DNA of 64,000 nt. It comes from an uncultured Clostridia bacterium (GTDB lineage Bacteria; Bacillota; Clostridia; Christensenellales; Borkfalkiaceae). The stretch lies in NCBI GenBank assembly GCA_947175325.1, contig CAMWME010000003.1, forward strand, positions 62,001-126,000, written 5' to 3'. Positions 1 through 9,350 of the stretch are shown piece by piece; position 1 is the first letter of the stretch; each line of letters starts with the position of its first letter. The notes beneath the pieces are model-generated. The model had not been told where the DNA came from. It made no database searches and was given only the letters and a program-made list of their open reading frames with translations. A program made the translations under genes and the position numbers.

Positions 1-1044
1 GCCCTTTACTTGGTCGGCGTCCTTGCCCGGGGCTCCGTAGAACATATCGCAATTATGCACCCAGATATGGTCGTTTTCGTGTGCAATTGAAACGTTGTCG
101 CCTTCTTTACTGGAACAGTTCATAAAGCCGAGGTTGCGTACTTCAGCAAAAGAGGACCTTTTGATGCTGAAGCCGAAGCCGTTAATCGTTGCGTCGTCTC
201 CGACGCCTTCAAGAGTAAAACTTCCGCCTCTGGCTTTGTCTGCTCCGTTGCCTATAACCAAATCGCCTTCGCCGTTTTCGGTTTTAGAAGGGGTGTTAAC
301 GTTGCCTATAAACCTCATGCAGAGGGGGGATTTATCGTATCCCTTTCTGTAGTATTCGAAAATTTGCTGTATGCCGACGCAAGTCTGCGTTCTGCCGTCT
401 TCTTTTGCTACGATATCAAAGGTTATGCTGTCCTTGTTTTCGTCGGTTACGTAAAGTACGTGCGCGCCCTCTTTCAAGGTGCCGTCCTCGTTGTATGCGC
501 CTGGCATTACGCGGCTACCGTCCGTGCCGATGAAGGCGTAGCCTACTCTCTCGTGCGGCGCAACCGCAACGTTTTTAATTGCCGACTTTTCTTCCAGCTC
601 GTTGCCGGTTTCATCGTAGGGAACGACTTTAAGCGAGTATTTGCCCGTCTTCAAGCCTACCGCGTCTGCGCGGAAATAGGTTTTGTATTGTCTTACGAGA
701 GGTGCGTCGAGCTTAGTCCAGTCGCCGTTTTCCCCCTTGTAATAGACGTTGTACCAGCTTGCACCGTCCAGTGCTGTCCATTTTACGTAAGCCGCCTCTA
801 AATCGCCTTGCCCCTCGGTGATTTGCACCGCGCCTTCCGCTGCGGGCGGGTCGGGGTCTGGTTTGAGGTCGGGCTTGGTTTGCCCGTTATCGTCGTCCTG
901 TCCCGGGATAACTATGGGCTGGCCGCCAGTTCCCGGGTTGCCGTCGGGGGTATCGTCGGTGGTGCAAGCCGCCGCGCCAAACGGTACGGAAAACGCCGTT
1001 AAAAGCGCTATTACCGCGAGTATGGATTTTTTGAGTTTCTTCAT
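1..1044 (-). CDS. Secreted pectate lyase-like lipoprotein (C-terminus cut off by window edge)
   Basis: The reading frame opens at an ATG at 1044, seven bases after an AAAGGGG ribosome site, and runs off the window without a stop, giving 348 residues. The N-terminus is a lipoprotein signal (KK, hydrophobic stretch, GAAAC lipobox, Cys near residue 27), then an Asp/Pro/Gly-rich linker to about residue 75. Residues about 75-165 look like a fibronectin-III-type module. From about 170 the sequence resembles the right-handed beta-helix of polysaccharide lyase family 1: GVGDDATINGFGF, then DNVSIAHENDHIWVHNCDM near the cut end, like the pectate-lyase DAISI...VWIDHC strand. It probably cleaves polygalacturonate outside the cell. 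The catalytic region lies beyond the edge, so activity cannot be judged. Confidence 0.75.
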   Translation of the reverse strand, partial: MKKLKKSILAVIALLTAFSVPFGAAACTTDDTPDGNPGTGGQPIVIPGQDDDNGQTKPDLKPDPDPPAAEGAVQITEGQGDLEAAYVKWTALDGASWYNVYYKGENGDWTKLDAPLVRQYKTYFRADAVGLKTGKYSLKVVPYDETGNELEEKSAIKNVAVAPHERVGYAFIGTDGSRVMPGAYNEDGTLKEGAHVLYVTDENKDSITFDIVAKEDGRTQTCVGIQQIFEYYRKGYDKSPLCMRFIGNVNTPSKTENGEGDLVIGNGADKARGGSFTLEGVGDDATINGFGFSIKRSSFAEVRNLGFMNCSSKEGDNVSIAHENDHIWVHNCDMFYGAPGKDADQVKG

Positions 1045-1146
1045 TTTGCCCCTTTGAACGGATTTTTCATTTTTTGATTTATTCGTTCATTATTATAATA
1101 TCACGTTTAAACCGGAACGGCAACCATAATTTAAAAATAATTGATT

Positions 1147-1176
1147 AAAAAGCCCCGCGCTGTTAAGCGCGGGGCT
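1147..1176 (-). terminator. Rho-independent terminator of the apbE / NusG-II operon
   Basis: A perfect 10-bp GC-rich stem (1151-1160 with 1167-1176) and a 6-base loop lie just after the stop at 1187. On the minus strand the stem is followed by a T-rich run. Confidence 0.85.
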
Positions 1177-1186
1177 TTGTATTTTA

Positions 1187-1654
1187 TCAGAACGGTATGT
1201 CGGGGCTTTCAAGGTCCCTAAACAACGGCTCGACCTTTACGCCGTGGGGACTGCAATAAATAAAGTCTGTGTTGTTGCTCATTTCGGGGAAGTAACCGCA
1301 TTCCTTGCCTTTGCAGTTTGCCTCGGTCATTTTAACGGTTTTGGCGGACTTGTTAATATAGACCACGTTCAAGCCGTTGCCGCGCGTGCGGACGGTTACG
1401 GTTATTCCCGCGTTATCCTCCTCTACCGTCAAGGTTTCGCTTTCGGAATACACCGCTTCGCCGCCGAACTCGTAGGTGAACACCTCCTCCGCGTTGACGA
1501 AGATTTTTACGCCCGTTAAAGGGTCGGTGTTGCGCGTTGTGAACACGACGATAAATATTATTGCGACGAGGAGCAATATAACGCCGTAGATTATCAAATC
1601 AAACAGCTTAAAGCCCTTGTCCTTTTTTACTTGTTCTACTTTTTTTAAAGACAT
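1187..1654 (-). CDS. NusG domain II-containing membrane protein
   Basis: This 155-residue protein has a charged N-terminus, one membrane helix at about residues 20-41, and an outer domain of the NusG_II family. The family signature is visible: a conserved VKMTEANCKGKEC segment followed by DFIYCSPHGVKVE, so three cysteines sit where the family usually has them. NusG_II proteins commonly sit beside ApbE and FMN-binding proteins in Bacillota, and here it follows apbE by three bases, so the two are almost certainly co-transcribed and may be coupled in translation. Its exact role in extracytosolic electron transfer is not established; a redox or scaffold role for the outer face of the membrane is inference. 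Confidence 0.8.
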   Translation of the reverse strand: MSLKKVEQVKKDKGFKLFDLIIYGVILLLVAIIFIVVFTTRNTDPLTGVKIFVNAEEVFTYEFGGEAVYSESETLTVEEDNAGITVTVRTRGNGLNVVYINKSAKTVKMTEANCKGKECGYFPEMSNNTDFIYCSPHGVKVEPLFRDLESPDIPF

Positions 1655-1657
1655 AAT

Positions 1658-2866
1658 TTATTCTGCCGTGAATACAACTTTTCTGTCCGTCAGTTTTTCT
1701 TCAATGAACTTTATAGCTTTGTCCTTGCCCATAGCCATAATCGCCGTCGTAAGCGCGTCTGCAGACGCCGCAGAGCCGCCGACGACGGTTGCCGACATTA
1801 TACCCGTCTGCACGGGTTTGCCCGTCGTGGGGTCGATTATGTGGCAATAACGAACGCCGTCGATTATATACCGCTGTTCGTTGTCGCCGCTGGTGGAAAG
1901 CTTGTCGTTGCAGAAAGAGGTTTTAAAGTAGCCGTCGCGCTTTACTGAGCGGGGGCTGATAAACTCCAAATTGAAGTTTTCGTTTTTAAAGTGCCTTTTG
2001 ACGAGCATACTGCTTGCGCCGAAGTTGAAATACCCGAATTTGTAACCGAACTCGTCAAACAGCCCGTCCACCTTGTCGACGGCGTAGCCCTTTGCAATGC
2101 CGCCCAAATCGACTTTTAGAGAAAGGGTTTCGCCCTCTACCGTTACGGTGTAGGCGGGCTTGGTTACAAAGTAGCCGTTCTCGTTTGAAAGCTCAATCTC
2201 GCCGAAGTGCGAGGCAAGGTCGGTGTATTTTGCTATAACCTCGTCCGAGGGCAATTCGTCTGCCGTTTGGGGGTACTGCTCGGCAGTGCTGAAACCGTAG
2301 GCTTTTATGTTGTAGTAAAGCGCGGGGTTGTAATAGTGGTCGGTAAAATCGTAGACTGATAACGCCTCGGTTAAAATCTCGTAAGTGGTTTGGGAAATTT
2401 CTACGGTTGCGCCCGCCGCCGCGTTGTTGAATTTGTAAATATCCGAATCTGTTACCGTTGAGGACACGGCTTTGCTTATTAAGTCAAGCTGCTGCCCGAC
2501 GGCCTTGGTAAAGCTTATAAATTTTGCGCCTTCTTCGGTTGTGAATTCTTCAAACTTTTTGTCGGCGTCCTCTTTAAAGTCGGCGTAGACTACGAGCTGT
2601 GCCTCTGTGTACATTACGGACGGAAAAGTCCAACCCTTTGCGGTGTAGGCAGAGGTGTTTACCTCCTCGCACTTTTCTTTTTCGGCGGGGGAATATCCGC
2701 CTATGGTGCCGCCGAGCTTGAAGGTTTTATCCGTAATTTCAAACTCGCCTTGCGGGATATTGGTGTAGACCTCGTAGGTTTTTTTATTGCAACCCGAAGA
2801 AAGTGCCGAGCCGACGAGCACGGCAAGGCAAGCGGGCAGTATTAATATTTTTTTAAGTGATTTCAT
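1658..2866 (-). CDS. apbE: FAD:protein FMN transferase lipoprotein (ApbE)
   Basis: The 402-residue protein starts with a lipoprotein signal (MKSLKKILILPACLAVLVGS..., lipobox Cys near residue 26). Family motifs are clear: VDLGGIAKGYAVDKVDGL, KLSTSGDNEQRYIIDG, HIIDPTTGKPV, and the late SAASADALTTAIMAMGKDKA segment carrying the Asp that binds magnesium. ApbE transfers FMN from FAD onto a Thr or Ser of an acceptor protein outside the cytoplasm. The acceptor is very probably the lipoprotein encoded just upstream at 2948-3763. There is no Shine-Dalgarno sequence before the ATG, and a good promoter ends only ten bases upstream, so the message is probably leaderless. The NusG-II gene follows after three bases. 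Confidence 0.93.
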   Translation of the reverse strand: MKSLKKILILPACLAVLVGSALSSGCNKKTYEVYTNIPQGEFEITDKTFKLGGTIGGYSPAEKEKCEEVNTSAYTAKGWTFPSVMYTEAQLVVYADFKEDADKKFEEFTTEEGAKFISFTKAVGQQLDLISKAVSSTVTDSDIYKFNNAAAGATVEISQTTYEILTEALSVYDFTDHYYNPALYYNIKAYGFSTAEQYPQTADELPSDEVIAKYTDLASHFGEIELSNENGYFVTKPAYTVTVEGETLSLKVDLGGIAKGYAVDKVDGLFDEFGYKFGYFNFGASSMLVKRHFKNENFNLEFISPRSVKRDGYFKTSFCNDKLSTSGDNEQRYIIDGVRYCHIIDPTTGKPVQTGIMSATVVGGSAASADALTTAIMAMGKDKAIKFIEEKLTDRKVVFTAE

Positions 2867-2876
2867 AATTAAATTA

Positions 2877-2905
2877 ATTATAAACTAAAACGCAAAATTT
2901 GGCAA
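2877..2905 (-). promoter_or_regulatory. Promoter of apbE
   Basis: On the minus strand TTGCCA (2900-2905) and TATAAT (2877-2882) are separated by 17 bases. The -10 box ends 10 bases before the apbE ATG, leaving almost no 5' untranslated region. Confidence 0.7.
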
Positions 2906-2933
2906 GAAAAAACCCGCCTTTAAAAGGCGGGTT
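2906..2933 (-). terminator. Terminator of the FMN-binding lipoprotein gene
   Basis: A perfect 10-bp stem (2911-2920 with 2924-2933) with a 3-base loop is followed on the minus strand by TTTTCTT. It lies 14 bases after the upstream gene's stop and directly abuts the apbE -35 box. Confidence 0.85.
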
Positions 2934-2947
2934 GAATATCAGTTAAA

Positions 2948-3763
2948 TTACTTTTTAAGTGCGTCTTGAACTGCAAGAAGAAGTCTGCCACTGCCTTGCG
3001 TTGCGCCCGAAAGAAGAAGTCCGCTTCCGGCTAAATCAGCGTTGTAATCTTTGCCGTAAGGCTCGCCCATAGCGTCCTTATCTACTGCGGTGTTATAATC
3101 GCTTGCGCCGGTCGACCAAGCATAGCCGTAGTTAGTGTAAACCTTTAACTCCAAAACTTCGGCAGCAGATTTACCTACGTATTGATTTAATAACCAGCTG
3201 GTATGCTTAGTCCAGTTCTCTTCACTGCTCGTTGACCAACCGTAGCTGGTTTTGGTGGAAGCTTCGGGAACGACGGATTTTCCGTCCCATTCAAGGTAAT
3301 TACCGGTACGGTTGCCCTTTGAGTCCAACTCTGCATAATAGGACTTGCCGTCTTCATAGCCTTCAACACCGTGAAGGGCATCGCCTTCCTTAGTGGTGTA
3401 AAGTGCCCAGTATTTCGCGCCGTTCAAGAAGTAGCTGTCCCAGCCCGCGCTTACGGCGTGCCATTCGTGCCAAGTAGCCTCGTCAGCTTCCTTGCCGTCT
3501 GTTACAGTCTTATAGGTCTGCAACTGTTTAGCGTGTTCGTTGTCCTTGTCGTTGGTTAAATCTTTAACCGCGGTGATAATGTTATTTTCAACGGTTACTT
3601 CTACTACCATACCGTATTCTTGACCGTAGTAACCCAAGTAATGATATTCGCCGTAGTACTTGCCGTCATAGCCGCCGCCCGAGCAAGCCGTAGCAGTAGC
3701 GATGCCGCCGCAAAGCGCAGCCGAAGCAACCAAAATAGATAATCCTTTAAAAACCTTTTTCAT
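2948..3763 (-). CDS. FMN-binding (flavinylated) lipoprotein
   Basis: This 271-residue lipoprotein has a signal ending in a TATAC lipobox (Cys at about residue 27). The C-terminal region contains DLAGSGLLLSGATQGSGRLL: the SGAT core matches the [S/T]GAT site where ApbE attaches FMN to the Thr in FMN_bind domains. An earlier segment (GMVVEVTVENNIITAV) resembles the first strands of that domain. Between them lies a Trp/Tyr-rich region of about 150 residues that I do not recognise. It has its own consensus-like promoter, a TAGGAG ribosome site and a terminator, and precedes apbE, so it is the likely flavinylation substrate. With ApbE and the NusG-II protein it would form an extracytosolic flavin electron carrier; no membrane reductase is encoded in the window. 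Confidence 0.82.
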   Translation of the reverse strand: MKKVFKGLSILVASAALCGGIATATACSGGGYDGKYYGEYHYLGYYGQEYGMVVEVTVENNIITAVKDLTNDKDNEHAKQLQTYKTVTDGKEADEATWHEWHAVSAGWDSYFLNGAKYWALYTTKEGDALHGVEGYEDGKSYYAELDSKGNRTGNYLEWDGKSVVPEASTKTSYGWSTSSEENWTKHTSWLLNQYVGKSAAEVLELKVYTNYGYAWSTGASDYNTAVDKDAMGEPYGKDYNADLAGSGLLLSGATQGSGRLLLAVQDALKK

Positions 3764-3794
3764 AAAAAACTCCTATGAAACTTATTACCTTTTA

Positions 3795-3823
3795 AGTTTA
3801 GCATAATTGGTAAAATGTGTCAA
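3795..3823 (-). promoter_or_regulatory. Promoter of the FMN-binding lipoprotein gene
   Basis: TTGACA (3818-3823), a 17-base spacer and TAAACT (3795-3800) on the minus strand, followed by a short leader with a TAGGAG ribosome site. Confidence 0.75.
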
Positions 3824-3891
3824 CCGTTTATTGATATTTAATTACTTAAAAATATATAAAATTAACCTCATCCGTCTTTTTTTCATTCTTA

Positions 3892-3921
3892 CAAAAAAGA
3901 CACCTTCCCCAAAGGGGAAGG
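3892..3921 (-). terminator. Terminator after the ABC transporter gene
   Basis: An 8-bp stem CCTTCCCC/GGGGAAGG (3903-3910 with 3914-3921) with a 3-base loop is followed on the minus strand by TGTCTTTTTTG. It ends the XRE-gltX-ABC transcription unit. Confidence 0.85.
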
Positions 3922-3937
3922 CTTAGTCTTTTGTTTA

Positions 3938-6900
3938 TCATTCTGTACGAAGGGCAACAACGGGGTCCTTCTTGGCTGCCGCAGCGGCGGGTATCAAGCC
4001 CGAGATAAGCGTCAATACCACGCTTACGCAAATCATAATGATTGCTTGCCATATCGGCAGTGCGGCAATCGCTATGCCCGCAAGCGCCATTACGATAAGG
4101 TTGATAATCAGCGACAACAGATAGGTTACGATTATTCCCACTGCGCCCGCGCAAAGACCGATTATGAAGGTTTCGGCGTTGAATAGGCGTTTTATGTCCT
4201 TCTTCCTTGCGCCGACTGCACGCAAGATACCTATTTCTTTTATTCGCTCTACTACGGAGACGTAGGTGATAATTCCTATCATAACCGTTGAAACGACGAG
4301 GGACAGCGCGGTGAACGCGATTAGCGCGATGGTTATCATTTCGACCATAGTGTTAATCATGGTTATCATAAGCCCGACCGCGTCCGTGTAGGTGATTTTG
4401 TACTCCTCTTTCAGTTCCAAAGTAACCGTGTACGTGTAGGTGCCGTCTTCGTTGGGGATAGGGTTTCCGTCCAAGTCTGACGGCGCATTCCAATTAGGGT
4501 ACTCTGCGTTAGGGGTTACGTTCCAATCGTCGGCGGAGGTAACGTTAAACTCGTAGGTTTCGCCCTTCTCGCACATATCGTTCCATTTGTCAAGGTAGTC
4601 AGTAACCAAATCCTTGCTGTTGAAGTCGAGCGGATAGAACGCGAATCCGACGGGGGTCGTGCCGCCCGCAACCGTCGTGGGGGTTACCCTTAACGAGTCG
4701 TACTGACTTTTGCCCGACGAGCCGCCCATCATAGAGGACATCATCGAGGACATTGACAGTCCGCCGCCTCCGTCCATTACGTAGTACATCGTATTTACGG
4801 GCTTTTCGGTTTCGTAAGTGAAATGGTAGCTGTACGGCAAGCCGTCAAGTCCGCCGTCGTGCTCGTTCATATACTTTACGATTTCACTGTTTCTGCCCGT
4901 TTCCAAGGCGTGGTTTGCAAGGGCGTTGGTGTAATAAATACCCGTATTAAGGCAGCCGTAGGATACGCTTGCTTTCTTTTGAAGAATTACTTTTACCTTT
5001 AAATTGACGTCGTTTGAAGTATCCCTATCTGCTTTAAAGCCGTCGATATCTACCGGAACGGTAACGGTTTCGGATAAATTCATTTCCGTTTTGTAACCGT
5101 TTGCGTATGCGTTGTATTTAAACTCTGCGTCTTTTCTTTTAACTTCGGGTTGACCGTACTCGTCCTCATCTTCGTAAGGCACTTTGTACATTGCGTCCAT
5201 AGGGTTATTGACGGGGTCAAGCTTTGTGTAAACGGTGTCGTTGGGGTACCACTTGAACTTGGTGTTCGTTTCGTCCTTGTCGAGGAAATAGTCGTACTCT
5301 TTGCCGTTGAGATACTGGTCAAGGAGTTCGCCGTATTTTTCCTTTGCCTCGTCGGCGGTAATTTCGTTACCCACAAGCTCTTTGGCGCGGGCGGCGTAGG
5401 CAAGGAATTCCTCTTGCGTGAAGTAGCCCATCTGACCCATCGTAAGGTCGGTAGTCGCCTTTTTGTTGATTACCATTATAAGGCTGTCTTTTTCGCAGAA
5501 TAAATTTTTAAGCTCGGCTTCGGTAAGATTAACCTTTTTGTCGTTATAGGTTGCCACTATATCGTACTGCGAAAGGACGTAGTCGTAATTGTTGGGCAAT
5601 TCTTGGAAGGTGGTTACCGTGGGAATCATGCCCGCAAACATTTGATATTGCTTTCTTTCGGTAGAGTCTTTGTCGTATTGACTTGCAACCGCGCCGAGAA
5701 CTGCCGAGTAGGTTTGGCGAATTGCCGTAACGGAAGTTTCTTCCCCCTCTGTTTTATCGTCGACTTTATACGTAGTATAAATATTGTTGGCGGGCTCGAA
5801 GCCGTAGTCGTAATACGCGGCGTTATAGTAGGTTGAGGGCATCTTGCTGACGTAGTCCGCGTAGGCGTCGGTAATGTTGTTGGTTACGCCCATGCTGCCC
5901 ATTCCCATTAAGGTTTCGATTAGGGAATCGACGTAGACCTTGTCGCCAAGCTTTTCAATCTTGACTTTGTTGCTGGTGCCCATATTCGTGATTGCCGTAA
6001 AGTCAATCGCGGTGCGGGTGATTTCAAGCGGGTTGCCAGAAAGCATATCGTCCTGCATCTTGGCTATGTAACCCTTTACGCCCGCCGAGATTGCAAGCAC
6101 CATTGATACGCCGATTATGCCGATACTGCCCGCAATGGACACGAGCGAGGTGCGCTTTATTTTGGACAAAAGGTTTTTAAAGGACAAGGACATTGCCATG
6201 CCTATTGACATTGAAGCCTTTTTCTTTTTGCCCTTGTTGGTTTTTTGCTGTTCTGCGGGGTCTTCCGCTTGCTCCGCAGTAACCTTAGGGGCAATTTCTT
6301 CTATGCCGTCGAAGGGCTTGGTGTCGTCTATTACCTCGCCGTCCAAAAGGCGGATTATGCGGGTTGAATAGGTTTCGGCAAGCTCGGGGTTGTGAGTGAC
6401 CATTATGACTAAACGGTCCTTCGCAATCTCCTTTAAAAGCTCCATTATCTGAACGCTGGTTTTAGAATCGAGCGCGCCCGTGGGTTCGTCGGCGAGGACG
6501 ATTTCGGGGTCGTTTATAAGCGCACGCGCGATTGCTACGCGCTGTGCTTGCCCGCCCGAAAGCTGGTTGGGCTTGTTTTTGAGCTTATCGCCCAAGCCCA
6601 CGCGCTCTAACGCGGCGATAGCACGCTGACGGCGCTCTTCCTTGCTTACGCCCGAAATGAGGAGCGCAAGCTCGACGTTTTGCAAAACGGTTTGGTGCGG
6701 GATAAGGTGATAGCTTTGGAAAATGAAGCCTATCGAGTGGTTGCGGTAGGTGTCCCAATCGCCGTCCCTATACTGTTTGGTGGACTTGCCCTCGATGATA
6801 AGGTCGCCCGAGGTGTACTTGTCAAGCCCGCCTATTATGTTTAAAAGCGTGGTCTTGCCGCAGCCCGACGCGCCGAGAATGGAAACGAGCTCGTTTTTGC

Positions 6901-6985
6901 GGAACTTTATGCTTACGCCCTTTAACGCGCTTACCACACCGCCCGCGACGGGATAATCTTTTTTAATGTCAACTAATTCAAGCAT
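3938..6985 (-). CDS. MacB-like ABC transporter, fused ATPase and FtsX-type permease
   Basis: The 1015-residue protein joins an N-terminal nucleotide-binding domain to a permease. Visible motifs are Walker [10 protein letters not shown]-loop FQSYHLIP, signature LSGGQAQR, Walker [12 protein letters not shown] and H-loop VTHN. A first membrane helix near residue 285 ([13 protein letters not shown]) is followed by a long extracytoplasmic region of about 550 residues and three C-terminal helices containing the FtsX/MacB segment [19 protein letters not shown]. Such transporters export peptides or lipoproteins, or sense cell-wall-active peptides. I place the start at the ATG at 6985, five bases after AAGGTG, rather than the TTG one codon earlier. 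The gene follows gltX by 34 bases and may be co-transcribed with it. The substrate cannot be told. Confidence 0.93.
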   Translation of the reverse strand: MLELVDIKKDYPVAGGVVSALKGVSIKFRKNELVSILGASGCGKTTLLNIIGGLDKYTSGDLIIEGKSTKQYRDGDWDTYRNHSIGFIFQSYHLIPHQTVLQNVELALLISGVSKEERRQRAIAALERVGLGDKLKNKPNQLSGGQAQRVAIARALINDPEIVLADEPTGALDSKTSVQIMELLKEIAKDRLVIMVTHNPELAETYSTRIIRLLDGEVIDDTKPFDGIEEIAPKVTAEQAEDPAEQQKTNKGKKKKASMSIGMAMSLSFKNLLSKIKRTSLVSIAGSIGIIGVSMVLAISAGVKGYIAKMQDDMLSGNPLEITRTAIDFTAITNMGTSNKVKIEKLGDKVYVDSLIETLMGMGSMGVTNNITDAYADYVSKMPSTYYNAAYYDYGFEPANNIYTTYKVDDKTEGEETSVTAIRQTYSAVLGAVASQYDKDSTERKQYQMFAGMIPTVTTFQELPNNYDYVLSQYDIVATYNDKKVNLTEAELKNLFCEKDSLIMVINKKATTDLTMGQMGYFTQEEFLAYAARAKELVGNEITADEAKEKYGELLDQYLNGKEYDYFLDKDETNTKFKWYPNDTVYTKLDPVNNPMDAMYKVPYEDEDEYGQPEVKRKDAEFKYNAYANGYKTEMNLSETVTVPVDIDGFKADRDTSNDVNLKVKVILQKKASVSYGCLNTGIYYTNALANHALETGRNSEIVKYMNEHDGGLDGLPYSYHFTYETEKPVNTMYYVMDGGGGLSMSSMMSSMMGGSSGKSQYDSLRVTPTTVAGGTTPVGFAFYPLDFNSKDLVTDYLDKWNDMCEKGETYEFNVTSADDWNVTPNAEYPNWNAPSDLDGNPIPNEDGTYTYTVTLELKEEYKITYTDAVGLMITMINTMVEMITIALIAFTALSLVVSTVMIGIITYVSVVERIKEIGILRAVGARKKDIKRLFNAETFIIGLCAGAVGIIVTYLLSLIINLIVMALAGIAIAALPIWQAIIMICVSVVLTLISGLIPAAAAAKKDPVVALRTE

Positions 6986-7019
6986 CAAATCACCTTAATT
7001 GAAAATTTACAACTTTATA

Positions 7020-8663
7020 TTATATTTTAGCTTTGAGTAATCTTGCCACTGAACGGTCTTTGCCGAGAATATTCATTATGGTGCACAAGTCGGGGGAGTT
7101 GGGGCTGCCCGTGATTGCTATCCTTAAAATTTCGGCTACGTCGGAAACGTTGCCTTTGAACGCCTCGGGGTTTGCCTTGTACTCGCTCATTTCGCTTGCA
7201 AAGCCCACTTCGGGCGCGATAGCCTTGACCTTTGCAAACCACGCCGAGTTATCGTCCGCGGGGTCGTAAACGCTTGCGAATTTTTCCAAGACGGTGTTGA
7301 CCGTGTGTTTATCGAACCTATACGAATAGTCGGGGTTGAAGGTATCGTCGAAGAAATAGTCCAAAAGGCGTACGCCTTGCTCGGCGCGCTCGATGTCCTT
7401 TCTTCTCTTTTTGCCGCCTATGCCCATTATAAGGGTCAAGATTTTAATAAGATAGTCCTTATCTTCAAAGTGCGCTTTGTCTGCGTCGGTGCCAAACTCG
7501 TCGACCCAGCCCTTCAAGAAGGCGAGGCACTCTTCTGCGGAAAGCTTCGATATTTCAGTCTTTGAAGTATCGTTTAATTTGTCCAAGTCGAACAGCGCGC
7601 CGCTTTTGCCCATTTTGTCGATTTTGAACTTGAAGTCCTTATAGTCGCCGTCGGGGTTCTTCAAGGTCCACTCCTCGAAGTTGGAGTTTAAGACGGTCAT
7701 AAGGTATTTAACTACCGCTTGGGGATAGTAGCCGGCTTTTCTGTAATAGTCCAAGGAAAGTTCGGGGTCCTTGCGCTTTGAAAGCTTGCGCTTGGTGCCG
7801 CCGTCCATTTTCATAAGCGAGCAAGTGTGCGCGTATCTGGGGGGCTTGAAGCCCAAAACCTTGTGCAGCTCGATATGCACGGGAAGGCTTGAAAGCCACT
7901 CCTCGCCGCGGATAACGAGCGTGGTACGCATAAAGTGGTCGTCTATGGCGTGGGCGAAGTGATAGGTCGGAATGCCGTCCGACTTTAAGATAACTACGTC
8001 TTGGTCGTTTTCGGTTACGGTGATGTCGCCCTTGATTGCGTCGCGGAAGGTAGTTTTATTCTCGATACTGCCTTGCGATTTGAGGCGTATAACGAAGGGC
8101 TTGCCCGCCTTTAAGTTAGCGTAAATTTCCTCTTCGGTTAAATTTCTGCACTTGGCGTACTTGCCGTAGTAGCCCGTGGTTTCCTTGCTCTCGGTCTGCT
8201 TGGCGCGAACCTCGTCCAGCTCCTCTGCGGTACAAAAGCACGGGTAAGCCAAACCTTGTTCCAAAAGCTTTTTAACGAAGCTACGGTAAATTTTTGCGCG
8301 CTGGCGCTGATAGTAAGGTCCGTATTTGTTTAACGGGCTTTCGATTTCCGCGCCCTCGTCAAACTTGATGCCGAAGTATTTTAACGAGCGGATAACGCTT
8401 TCAACCGCGCCCTCTACCTTGCGCTTTTCGTCGGTGTCCTCGATTCTTAAATAGAACACGCCGCCCGTGGTGTGCGCCGCCCTTTCGTCCGCAAGCGCGG
8501 AATAAAGATTGCCCAAGTGGATAAAGCCCGTGGGCGAAGGCGCAAGGCGGGTTACCTCCGCGCCGTTAGGAACCGTGCGGGGCGGGAAAATTTCTTCGTA
8601 TTTTTCGGGTGCGAGTAAGTCCGTATCGGGGATTAACGCCGAAGCAAGTTTTTTTAAGTCCAT
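7020..8663 (-). CDS. gltX: Glutamyl-tRNA synthetase
   Basis: This class I aminoacyl-tRNA synthetase (547 residues) charges tRNA-Glu in the cytoplasm. The HIGH-type motif appears as RLAPSPTGFIHLGNL, the FYLRIEDTDEKRKVEGA segment is typical, and the KMSKS equivalent is GGTKRKLSKRKDP. The C-terminal anticodon-binding part is present. The start is the ATG at 8663, seven bases after GAGGTG; an open frame extends further upstream, but that stretch lies inside the preceding regulator gene. That gene stops one base before this start, so translation is probably coupled. The protein is somewhat longer than the usual 470-500 residues. Whether it also charges tRNA-Gln cannot be judged here. Confidence 0.95.
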   Translation of the reverse strand: MDLKKLASALIPDTDLLAPEKYEEIFPPRTVPNGAEVTRLAPSPTGFIHLGNLYSALADERAAHTTGGVFYLRIEDTDEKRKVEGAVESVIRSLKYFGIKFDEGAEIESPLNKYGPYYQRQRAKIYRSFVKKLLEQGLAYPCFCTAEELDEVRAKQTESKETTGYYGKYAKCRNLTEEEIYANLKAGKPFVIRLKSQGSIENKTTFRDAIKGDITVTENDQDVVILKSDGIPTYHFAHAIDDHFMRTTLVIRGEEWLSSLPVHIELHKVLGFKPPRYAHTCSLMKMDGGTKRKLSKRKDPELSLDYYRKAGYYPQAVVKYLMTVLNSNFEEWTLKNPDGDYKDFKFKIDKMGKSGALFDLDKLNDTSKTEISKLSAEECLAFLKGWVDEFGTDADKAHFEDKDYLIKILTLIMGIGGKKRRKDIERAEQGVRLLDYFFDDTFNPDYSYRFDKHTVNTVLEKFASVYDPADDNSAWFAKVKAIAPEVGFASEMSEYKANPEAFKGNVSDVAEILRIAITGSPNSPDLCTIMNILGKDRSVARLLKAKI

Positions 8664-8664
8664 T

Positions 8665-9306
8665 TTATTCACCTCTTTTACGACGGAAATTGAGTTTGCC
8701 GTGCTTTGCCACGTACCAACGGTAAGTGAACCAAAGGATAACGAGCAGCTCCAACACGGCGGCAATGATATAGATAAAGAAAATTTTGATAAATTCGGGC
8801 GCGAAGGTTTCCACGAAGACGTGGAAAATAACCGCGCAAGACCAAACGATTAAAGAGCTTGAAATTGCGTTGGTAATCCGTCTGCCCCAAAGCGTTGAAA
8901 ACACCAACAGCACTATTGAAGTGGGCAAGGGCGCAACCACGAAAACGAGGTAAGAATACTGCTCCGTCGGGTCTATGAAATAGAATATCATAAATATGCC
9001 CGTGGCGATAAACCAGACGAGCACGGCTGAAAGCACGGTTATGAAGATATGCTTGCCGTTTAAATGCTTTTTGGGCTGAACGGGCGTTGCAGTGCTTTCT
9101 TCCTTTACGATGTCGTCAAGGGTAACGCCGTAAATTTCGGCTATTTTGGTGAGCACCCTTATATCGGGTATGGCTTCGCCCCGCTCCCACTTGGAAACGG
9201 CTTTATCCGAATAGTTTAGCATTTCCGCAAGCTGAAGCTGCGTGAGCTTGGCGTTGGTGCGAAGCTCCACGAGGTTCTTTGCGATTACGTCCTTTAAATC
9301 TTCCAT
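8665..9306 (-). CDS. XRE-family transcriptional regulator with membrane domain
   Basis: Residues about 6-60 form an XRE helix-turn-helix (LVELRTNAKLTQLQLAEML, then SDKAVSKWERGEAIPDI). A short linker leads to four predicted membrane helices (about 82-105, 118-140, 150-170 and 175-200) and a basic C-terminus. This layout, a DNA-binding head tied to the membrane, is common in Bacillota, often near transporters. The gene precedes gltX with one base between stop and start, and the ribosome site of gltX lies in its last codons. It has no Shine-Dalgarno sequence; a TTGTGT-17-TAAAAT promoter ends six bases before the ATG, so translation is probably leaderless. Inverted repeats at 9351-9394 just upstream could be its own operator. 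Confidence 0.85.
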   Translation of the reverse strand: MEDLKDVIAKNLVELRTNAKLTQLQLAEMLNYSDKAVSKWERGEAIPDIRVLTKIAEIYGVTLDDIVKEESTATPVQPKKHLNGKHIFITVLSAVLVWFIATGIFMIFYFIDPTEQYSYLVFVVAPLPTSIVLLVFSTLWGRRITNAISSSLIVWSCAVIFHVFVETFAPEFIKIFFIYIIAAVLELLVILWFTYRWYVAKHGKLNFRRKRGE

Positions 9307-9312
9307 AGCGGT

Positions 9313-9341
9313 ATTTTAACATATTTACGCCGAAAACACAA
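9313..9341 (-). promoter_or_regulatory. Promoter of the XRE regulator-gltX unit
   Basis: TTGTGT (9336-9341), 17 bases, TAAAAT (9313-9318) on the minus strand. The -10 box is six bases from the ATG at 9306. Confidence 0.6.
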
Positions 9342-9350
9342 CAAAAAAGA

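Noticed and set aside
1098-1106. TATAAT-like box upstream of the pectate lyase gene
   Set aside because: No acceptable -35 box lies at 16-18 bases, so I do not call a promoter.
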